Below the pieces are notes generated by a model, which was not told the DNA's origin, made no database searches, and saw nothing but the letters and a program-made list of their open reading frames with translations. DNA of 6,441 nucleotides. Source: Lachnospiraceae bacterium (GTDB lineage: Bacteria > Bacillota_A > Clostridia > Lachnospirales > Lachnospiraceae). The stretch is from positions 1 through 6,441 of the forward strand of contig JAFSFU010000101.1 of the NCBI GenBank assembly GCA_017435025.1. The letters are read 5' to 3'. The position numbers and the translations under genes are program-made. Positions 1 through 4,805 of the stretch are shown in pieces (the stretch's first letter is position 1; each line of letters begins with the position of its first letter).

Positions 1-711
1 ACATCCATCTACGATGTGCCGAAGGAGACGGAGTGTGTGATCACTCTTGGCGGTGACGGCACTTTGATCCGTGCAGCCAGAGATCTGGCCGGCAGCGGAA
101 TCCCGATCATCGGTATCAACCTAGGCGGTCTCGGTTATCTGACCCAGATGGGACGTGAGGGTGATGTGAGAGAACTGTTGGACGCACTTTTGTCTGACCA
201 TTATGAGATTCAGGAGCGGATGATGTTATCCGGAAAGGTGTTTCATGACGGCCAAATGATCGCGGAGGATATTGCGTTAAATGATATCGTTCTGACCCGA
301 GAAGGGGATCTGCGCATTCTGAAATTTAAAATCTATGTGGATGGTCAGTTCTTAAATGAGTACAGTGCGGATGGTATGATCGTGGCAACACCGACCGGAT
401 CAACGGCGTACAACCTGTCGGCCGGCGGTCCGATCGCTCAGCCTGACGGTGAACTCCTGATCCTGACACCGGTATGTCCGCATACGATGACGTCAAGAAC
501 CATCGTTTTGGGACCGGAGAATCAGGTGCGAATCGAGATTTCCATGACCAGTACCGGCAGCCAGATCGCATCTTACGATGGAGACACCCGTGTGCAGATG
601 ATCAGCGGGGACTATATTGAAGTAAAAAAATCGGACATGGTGACCCGAATGGTAAAATTGGATCACAGGTCTTTCCTTGATATTTTAAAACATAAAATGT
701 ACGAAGCATAG
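1..711 (+). CDS. nadK: NAD kinase (ATP/polyphosphate-dependent), 5' end outside window
   Basis: This cytoplasmic enzyme phosphorylates NAD at the 2'-OH of its adenosine ribose to make NADP, the only de novo route to NADP(H). The reading frame is open from base 1, so the start codon and roughly the first 50-60 residues of a protein usually about 280 residues long are missing. Seen directly: the GGDGT nucleotide-binding signature at bases 49-63, the NE(Y)SADG segment at about 355-375, the TPTGSTAY motif at 388-411 followed by NLSAGGPI, and SRTIVLGP at about 493-516. These occur in the family's usual order. The GTG at base 16 is an in-frame internal codon, not a start. It stops at 709-711 and is followed 67 bp later by argR. 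nadK upstream of argR and recN is the standard Firmicute arrangement. No frameshift is visible. Confidence 0.96.
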   Translation, partial: TSIYDVPKETECVITLGGDGTLIRAARDLAGSGIPIIGINLGGLGYLTQMGREGDVRELLDALLSDHYEIQERMMLSGKVFHDGQMIAEDIALNDIVLTREGDLRILKFKIYVDGQFLNEYSADGMIVATPTGSTAYNLSAGGPIAQPDGELLILTPVCPHTMTSRTIVLGPENQVRIEISMTSTGSQIASYDGDTRVQMISGDYIEVKKSDMVTRMVKLDHRSFLDILKHKMYEA

Positions 712-719
712 AAAACTGA

Positions 720-739
720 GCAGCGCAAGGGGACGCTGC
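720..739 (+). other. Short hairpin between nadK and argR
   Basis: GCAGCG (720-725) and CGCTGC (734-739) form a perfect 6-bp stem around an 8-nt loop. No run of T follows, so it is not a convincing terminator. It could slightly attenuate or protect the nadK-argR transcript. No ARG-box-like palindrome was recognised in this gap. Confidence 0.35.
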
Positions 740-778
740 ACGGATATTGTGTGTGGGATTATGAAAGGGGTAACAAAC

Positions 779-1228
779 ATGAAGGTAGACAGACACAGTA
801 AGATCGTGGAACTGATCGGAAAATATCAGATTGAGACCCAGGAAGAATTGGCCTCCTATTTGAGGAACGAAGGCTACCAGGTAACACAGGCAACGGTATC
901 CAGAGATATCCGTGCTCTGAAATTGACCAAAGTTCAGAAAGATAATGGTCGTCAGTGTTATGCGGTGATGCAGCCGCAGCGAGATTTCAGCGAAAAGTAT
1001 CTCCGTATTTTAAGAGACTGTTACGTTTCTATGGATATGGCTCAGAATATTCTTGTGATCAAAACGGTATCCGGTATGGCGATGGCTGTTGCAGAGGCGA
1101 TTGATGTGATCGGTTTCACGGAGATCGTGGGCTGTATTGCCGGAGACAATACGATCATGTGTGCAGTCCGCAGTGTGGACGATACAATCCTTTTAATGGA
1201 TAAATTGAGAAAGATCATTTCCGAATAG
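779..1228 (+). CDS. argR: Arginine repressor ArgR/AhrC
   Basis: An arginine-responsive hexameric transcription factor that represses arginine biosynthesis genes and, in Bacillus, activates arginine catabolism. The chosen start is ATG 779, because AAAGGGG at 764-770 is a good ribosome site 8 nt upstream; in-frame starts at 749 and 761 are less well placed. The product is 149 residues, the normal length. Residues 1-70 form the winged-helix DNA-binding domain, with recognition helix QATVSRDIRALKL at 37-49. Residues about 80-149 form the arginine-binding/oligomerisation domain, with GCIAGDNT at 118-125. The usual family motif is GTIAGDDT, so this copy has Cys for Thr and Asn for the second Asp. 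It lies between nadK and recN, as in many Firmicutes, and ends 30 bp before recN, so the two are probably cotranscribed. Confidence 0.96.
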   Translation: MKVDRHSKIVELIGKYQIETQEELASYLRNEGYQVTQATVSRDIRALKLTKVQKDNGRQCYAVMQPQRDFSEKYLRILRDCYVSMDMAQNILVIKTVSGMAMAVAEAIDVIGFTEIVGCIAGDNTIMCAVRSVDDTILLMDKLRKIISE

Positions 1229-1258
1229 AGACGGAAATGAAAGAATAGAGGTGGGTAT

Positions 1259-2926
1259 ATGCTGCTTGGCTTACATGTAAAAAACCTGGCTTTGATCGAG
1301 AAAGCCGATGTGGAATTTGCTGAGGGCCTGAACATACTGACCGGTGAGACCGGTGCCGGAAAATCAATCATCATAGGATCGGTTGGATTGGCATTGGGTG
1401 GAAAAGCATCAAAAGATATGATTCGTCAGGGAGAAGAAAGTGCCTATGTGGAACTGGTCTTCTCCGTTGACGAGGAAGAAAAGAGGGAGGCTCTTGCCGC
1501 CCTCGATATTGTCCCGGACGAAGAGGGACTTCTTATCATTTCTAAAAAGATTACGCAGACGCGAAGCACCAGTCGAATCAACGATGAGACGGTGACGGCT
1601 TCCAGGCTTCGCGCGGTGACGGGTCTGCTTCTTGACATGCACGGTCAGCATGAGCATCAGTCCCTTCTGCATAAGCAGAAACATTTGGAAATTCTGGACG
1701 AATATTCGCGGAATGAAACGGAACAATTGAAAATGAAAGTGGCAGACGGGTATAAAAAGTACCAGTCTCTGAAAGATGCACTGGCCGGATTTTCTCTTGA
1801 TGAAGAGGGAAGACGGAGAGAAGCGGATTTTACACGTTTTGAGATTGAGGAAATCGAGAATGCAGGACTTCGGCCGGGTGAGGAAGAGGAGCTTTCGGCC
1901 AGATACCGGAAGTTTGTCCATGGACAGAAGATTGCAGAGTGCATGCAGTCTGCATACCGGGCGTTGGATACCGATGAGATTGGTCGGGCGCTGCGGGAAG
2001 TGGAAAGTGTCGTGCGTTACGACGATGCATTGGAGGATATTGCAGCCGGACTGGCCGATGCAGAAAATATTTTGAATGATCTGAATCGTGCGATTTCCGA
2101 CTATATGCATGAAATGGAGTTTGATGAGGAAGACTTTAGAGAGACAGAACAGCGACTGGAGCAGATTCGCAGCCTGATGGCAAAATACGGAAATACAGAG
2201 GAAGAAGTATTAAAACGTCTGGAGGAGAAAAAGGCGCGTCTTTTAGAGCTGGAACACTACGATGAACTGGCAGCTGAGGCGGCTGTGGCGTTTGCAGCGC
2301 AGGAAAAAGAGCTGAATCGTCTCTGCGAAGCGTTGTCAGATGCCCGAAAGAAGGCCGCAGTTGTATTAGAAGAACGAATCCGTGAGGAGCTTCTCGATCT
2401 GAATTTCCTTCATGTAGAATTTAAAATTGAAATTCGTCGTGTGGATCATTTTACGGTGATCGGCTTTGACGAAGCGGAGTTCCTGATTTCCACGAATCCT
2501 GGCAGTAGTGCACCTAGACCGCTCGGTGAGGTTGCATCCGGCGGTGAGCTTTCCAGAATTATGCTGGCGATCAAGACGGTTTTAGCCGATACGGATGACA
2601 TTCCGACACTGATCTTTGATGAGATTGACACCGGTATCAGTGGACGTACTGCGCAGATGGTTTCTGAGCGTCTGTCTTATATTGCGAAGAAACATCAGGT
2701 TTTATGTATTACGCATTTGCCGCAGATCGCAGCGATGGCAGATACGCATTTTGAGATCAAAAAGATGGTGGAGAACGGACGCACCGTAACAAAAATCCAT
2801 AAATTAAAGGAAGACGAACAGTTTGAAGAACTGGCGAGACTTCTCGGCGGCGCAGAGATTACGGAGGCAGTTCGAGAAAATGCAAGGGAAATGAAGCGAC
2901 TGGCTATGGAGAGAAAAGCCATCTAA
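1259..2926 (+). CDS. recN: DNA repair protein RecN (SMC-like ATPase)
   Basis: RecN is an early double-strand-break responder, an SMC-family ATPase that tethers DNA ends and helps RecA-dependent repair. The start is ATG 1259, with GAGGTGGG ending a few bases upstream. The 555-residue length is typical. Seen in order: an N-terminal ATPase half with Walker A GETGAGKS (K35); the MHGQHEHQSLL segment at about residue 130; a charged Glu/Arg/Lys-rich stretch at about 155-370 consistent with the shortened coiled-coil arms of RecN; the ABC signature ASGGELSR at 426-433; and Walker B TLIFDEIDTG (D454, E455), followed by a THLPQIA segment. All catalytic motifs are intact. It follows argR in the same direction and is followed by a hairpin terminator, so the nadK-argR-recN unit probably ends here. 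Confidence 0.97.
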   Translation: MLLGLHVKNLALIEKADVEFAEGLNILTGETGAGKSIIIGSVGLALGGKASKDMIRQGEESAYVELVFSVDEEEKREALAALDIVPDEEGLLIISKKITQTRSTSRINDETVTASRLRAVTGLLLDMHGQHEHQSLLHKQKHLEILDEYSRNETEQLKMKVADGYKKYQSLKDALAGFSLDEEGRRREADFTRFEIEEIENAGLRPGEEEELSARYRKFVHGQKIAECMQSAYRALDTDEIGRALREVESVVRYDDALEDIAAGLADAENILNDLNRAISDYMHEMEFDEEDFRETEQRLEQIRSLMAKYGNTEEEVLKRLEEKKARLLELEHYDELAAEAAVAFAAQEKELNRLCEALSDARKKAAVVLEERIREELLDLNFLHVEFKIEIRRVDHFTVIGFDEAEFLISTNPGSSAPRPLGEVASGGELSRIMLAIKTVLADTDDIPTLIFDEIDTGISGRTAQMVSERLSYIAKKHQVLCITHLPQIAAMADTHFEIKKMVENGRTVTKIHKLKEDEQFEELARLLGGAEITEAVRENAREMKRLAMERKAI

Positions 2927-2963
2927 AAACTGACAGGGTGAAAATTTGATACAGACACATACT

Positions 2964-3002
2964 AGGAGAGGAGCAGATAACTGCCCTCTCCTTTGTGTAT
3001 TT
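2964..3002 (+). terminator. Probable intrinsic terminator after recN
   Basis: AGGAGAGG (2964-2971) pairs perfectly with CCTCTCCT (2985-2992). The stem continues past one bulged A (2972) with GCA (2973-2975) pairing TGC (2982-2984), leaving a 6-nt loop. The tail TTTGTGTATTT is only moderately T-rich, so termination may be partial. It separates the housekeeping unit from spoIVB, which is normally expressed from its own forespore promoter. Confidence 0.65.
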
Positions 3003-3032
3003 CAGGGATGATCGGGGCAGAATCAAGAAACG

Positions 3033-3038
3033 AGGAGG
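3033..3038 (+). promoter_or_regulatory. Ribosome binding site setting the spoIVB start at GTG 3046
   Basis: AGGAGG at 3033-3038 lies 7 nt before GTG 3046. An in-frame upstream GTG at 2995 overlaps the terminator hairpin's tail and has no ribosome site; it would also add 17 unusual residues before the positively charged, membrane-spanning N-terminus. GTG 3046 is therefore preferred. Confidence 0.85.
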
Positions 3039-3045
3039 TTTTGCC

Positions 3046-4281
3046 GTGATAAGGAAGAATAGACTGCGTCGCATTTTCGTCTGGCTGTTTTGGATCACCC
3101 TGATCTTTACCATTGCATTTAGCCTGACTTATATATGGCTGTCTGTACCGGACCATCTAAATCTGGTGGTCAGCGAAGAAGAAGTGTTTGAATTCGAGCT
3201 TCCTCCCGGAGTGACCTTCGAGAGTGAAAGCGAGGAAGTGGTTCTGGGCAATGGATCCAATATTCCTGAGGGACAAGTACGGATTCAGACGACCAAACCA
3301 TTGTCTATGTGCGGAACAACCCAGGGACATTATCAAATCGGCATGAAGCTCTTTGGACTCATTCGCATGAAAGAAATCCAAGTGGATGTGGTTGAAGATT
3401 CCTATGCGATTCCCTGCGGGACACCGGTGGGAATCTATCTCCAGGCGGATGGTGTGATGGTCATTGGGACCGGTGAGATTACCAGTGAAGCCGGAAATGT
3501 GGTGGAACCGGCGTTTGGAATTCTGCGATCCGGTGATTATATTGAGAAAGTCAACGGCGAACCCATGGAAGACAAAGATGCTCTGATTGAGGCGGTCAAT
3601 GCATGCAATGGAGATGCCGTACATTTGGAAGTGCGGCGTGACGGGGAACTGATGAAGATCGATCTGGAGCCGGTTTTATCGTCGGACGGAAGTTATAAGC
3701 TTGGCGCCTGGGTGCGGGATGATACCCAGGGAATCGGTACGATGACCTATGTAGACATGAATGGATCCTTTGGAGCCCTTGGCCATGGAATCAGCGACAG
3801 TGATACCGGACAATTGGTACACATTCGAGAGGGTGAGCTCTATGAAACAAAGATTGTCGGGATTGAAAAAGGTGAAGCCGGAACGCCCGGGGTCATGGCT
3901 GGTGTCATATACTATGGAAAAGGGAGCGAGTTGGGTGATATATCGGCAAATACAGACGAAGGGATTTTCGGTCATGTAAACGAAAAATTCCTGCGGGAGA
4001 TTGGCGCAGAGCCAATTCCCATCGGATTTCGGCAGGATGTGAAAAAAGGACATGCTGTGATCCTCAGCAACGTGTCGGGGGAGGTGAGAGAGTATGATGT
4101 CGAGATTCAAAGAGTGGATCAGGCGCCTGTTCAGAAGAACAAAGGTATGACCTTAAAGATCGTGGACGAGGAACTTTTGGAGCTGACCGGAGGAATCGTG
4201 CAGGGAATGGGAGTGATTGATAATAGGGACAACACAAAAAAGCCCGAAAATAAGGGATTTTCGACAGTTACCCTAAATTGA
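3046..4281 (+). CDS. spoIVB: SpoIVB sporulation serine protease, interrupted by a mobile element at the catalytic serine
   Basis: SpoIVB is a forespore-made, membrane-anchored PDZ serine protease (S55 family). In Bacillus it crosses into the intermembrane space and cleaves SpoIVFA to release sigma-K processing. Seen: a basic N-terminus (IRKNRLRR) and one membrane segment at about residues 9-33; a PDZ domain at about 120-212; then the protease domain with GALGHGISD (H247) and KIVDEELLELTGG (D374). The spacing of H247 to D374 is 127, identical to H236-D363 in B. subtilis. The nucleophile (S378 there) would be residue 389 here. The family-like sequence ends at GIVQGM388; residue 389 is Gly, and 22 unrelated residues follow to a stop. 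The open frame encodes 411 residues: 388 host-derived and 23 from the element. The usual SGSP motif and C-terminal strands are absent, so the product should have no protease activity. The rest of the gene, and spo0A, presumably lie beyond the element's other end. Confidence 0.93.
   Translation: MIRKNRLRRIFVWLFWITLIFTIAFSLTYIWLSVPDHLNLVVSEEEVFEFELPPGVTFESESEEVVLGNGSNIPEGQVRIQTTKPLSMCGTTQGHYQIGMKLFGLIRMKEIQVDVVEDSYAIPCGTPVGIYLQADGVMVIGTGEITSEAGNVVEPAFGILRSGDYIEKVNGEPMEDKDALIEAVNACNGDAVHLEVRRDGELMKIDLEPVLSSDGSYKLGAWVRDDTQGIGTMTYVDMNGSFGALGHGISDSDTGQLVHIREGELYETKIVGIEKGEAGTPGVMAGVIYYGKGSELGDISANTDEGIFGHVNEKFLREIGAEPIPIGFRQDVKKGHAVILSNVSGEVREYDVEIQRVDQAPVQKNKGMTLKIVDEELLELTGGIVQGMGVIDNRDNTKKPENKGFSTVTLN
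4204..4215. other. Host-element junction (left attachment site)
   Basis: SpoIVB homology is continuous through codon ATG 4207-4209 and stops at GGA 4210-4212, so recombination occurred within a few bases of 4204-4212. The exact crossover cannot be set without the other junction or the empty site. Insertion inside a gene rather than at its 3' end, with GA dinucleotides at 4205-4206 and 4211-4212, would fit a TndX/TnpX-like large serine recombinase (known to use a GA core). The recombinase gene is not in view, so this is inference only. Confidence 0.7.
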
Positions 4282-4291
4282 CCCCTTACAT

Positions 4292-4310
4292 CGGTGTCTG
4301 ACCAACACCG
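4292..4310 (+). other. Perfect 6-bp dyad at the start of the leader
   Basis: CGGTGT (4292-4297) and ACACCG (4305-4310) are exact inverted repeats around a 7-nt loop. There is no T-run, so it is not a terminator. It could be an RNA hairpin in a leader transcript, or an operator or recombinase/excisionase site near the element end. Its 3' arm merges into the degenerate first copy of the adjacent direct-repeat array. Confidence 0.5.
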
Positions 4311-4451
4311 GCACATCAGGATTGAAGATCCGCTATGACAGAGGAACATCAGCCAAGAAAGACAATTTCATAGAGGAACATCAGGATTTACAGCCGGTTC
4401 CCGATAGAGGAACATCACAACTAAATACGGATTTTCCATAGAGGAACATCA
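4308..4451 (+). repeat. Direct-repeat array, core GAGGAACATCA, period 32-34 bp
   Basis: The 11-bp core GAGGAACATCA occurs exactly at 4341-4351, 4373-4383, 4407-4417 and 4441-4451. Three of these extend 5' to ATAGAGGAACATCA, two of them to CATAGAGGAACATCA. A degenerate copy, CCGGCACATCA, lies at 4308-4318 (8 of 11 matching). Start-to-start distances are 33, 32, 34 and 34 bp, and the intervening 21-23 bp differ in sequence. A further partial CATAGAG at 4454-4460 overlaps the 5' arm of the following terminator. The regular spacing of about three helical turns suggests protein binding on DNA (integrase arm or excisionase sites, or a partition centromere) or a repeated motif in a leader RNA. No published repeat with this sequence was recognised. 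Confidence 0.9.
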
Positions 4452-4456
4452 TACAT

Positions 4457-4506
4457 AGAGCGTTTATTCGCCCCTTCGCACGGGGATGGATGGACGCTCT
4501 TTTTTT
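4457..4506 (+). terminator. Strong intrinsic terminator upstream of the rep operon
   Basis: AGAGCGT (4457-4463) pairs perfectly with ACGCTCT (4494-4500), followed by an uninterrupted run of seven T (4500-4506). Inside the outer stem, CCCC (4471-4474) pairs with GGGG (4482-4485) to give a branched or extended hairpin. It lies between the repeat array and the first element gene. It should stop transcripts entering from spoIVB or from the leader, and so either insulates the rep operon or acts as an attenuator. Confidence 0.85.
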
Positions 4507-4540
4507 ATGCCCAAAATTCATTGGGTAAATCTGAAAGATT

Positions 4541-4545
4541 GGAGG
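4541..4545 (+). promoter_or_regulatory. Ribosome binding site setting a TTG start at 4554
   Basis: GGAGG at 4541-4545 is 8 nt before TTG 4554. An in-frame TTG at 4521 has no ribosome site and would place this GGAGG inside the coding sequence, so the shorter form is preferred. Confidence 0.75.
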
Positions 4546-4553
4546 TTGCGATT

Positions 4554-4805
4554 TTGAGTGGGATTACTTATTCCCCTGACAAGCCAAAGGACTGCCACTT
4601 TTGTTACTACTGGAAGAACAATAAAGTCGGCTGCAAACTTGGCGTTGAAAAATGCTATTACCGTGTAACACCCAAGAAAGCAGTCAGCGAATGTGATGGC
4701 TGTCCATACGGTAGAGCCAGTCCCTGTATCGGTTGGTGTACCAAGCGAATCTTAGAGGAAATGGGCACGAACCATTTCGGGAAACGAGGTGGTGACAATG
4801 CGTGA
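4554..4805 (+). CDS. Small cysteine-rich, probably zinc-binding protein of the element
   Basis: An 83-residue protein whose function I do not recognise by name. It has eight cysteines (residues 14, 17, 27, 34, 47, 50, 58, 62) in the pattern CxxC-x9-C-x6-C-x12-CxxC-x7-CxxxC. Two CxxC knuckles with paired partners suggest two zinc sites. It is small and soluble, with no signal peptide or membrane segment. It starts at TTG (ribosome site GGAGG 8 nt upstream) and ends in a 4-bp overlap with the replication initiator, so the two are translationally coupled. The position suggests a regulatory or accessory role in replication or copy control, for example nucleic-acid binding; this is inferred only from context. 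It is the first gene after the terminator and probably heads the rep-par operon. Confidence 0.82.
   Translation: MSGITYSPDKPKDCHFCYYWKNNKVGCKLGVEKCYYRVTPKKAVSECDGCPYGRASPCIGWCTKRILEEMGTNHFGKRGGDNA

Noticed and set aside
1409..2110. Long minus-strand open frame across recN (and other antisense frames over nadK, spoIVB and repA)
   Set aside because: These lie opposite genes with clear family motifs, have no ribosome sites or recognisable domains, and are shadows of the coding strand.
2939..2964. Sigma-G promoter for spoIVB
   Set aside because: CATACTA at 2958-2964 resembles a sigma-G -10 element, but no matching -35 lies at the expected distance, and the site touches the terminator hairpin. 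Too weak to annotate.
3761..3979. Plus-strand 72-codon frame inside spoIVB
   Set aside because: It overlaps the protease domain in another frame, has no ribosome site and no recognisable domain.
4278..4306. Sigma-A promoter starting at TTGACC
   Set aside because: TTGACC at 4278-4283 looks like a -35, but the sequence 17-18 bp further on (ACCAAC) has no resemblance to TATAAT.
4336..4374. Micro-ORF of 12 residues starting at ATG 4336 within the repeats
   Set aside because: No ribosome site precedes it and its stop falls inside the next repeat by chance of the CATAG sequence; nothing supports translation.
4308..4451. CRISPR array
   Set aside because: Repeats are only 11-15 bp with 18-23 bp spacers, the first copy is degenerate, and there are no cas genes; true CRISPR repeats are about 23 bp or longer.
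4521..4553. 11-residue N-terminal extension of the Cys-rich protein from TTG 4521
   Set aside because: No ribosome site upstream, while GGAGG at 4541-4545 is ideally placed for TTG 4554.
4308..4805. Type III toxin-antitoxin system (repeat RNA, terminator, toxin)
   Set aside because: The order repeat array, terminator, gene and the roughly 34-nt period resemble ToxI-type loci. However, only a short core is repeated, and the following gene is an 83-residue Cys-rich protein coupled to repA, not a ToxN-like nuclease of about 170 residues.
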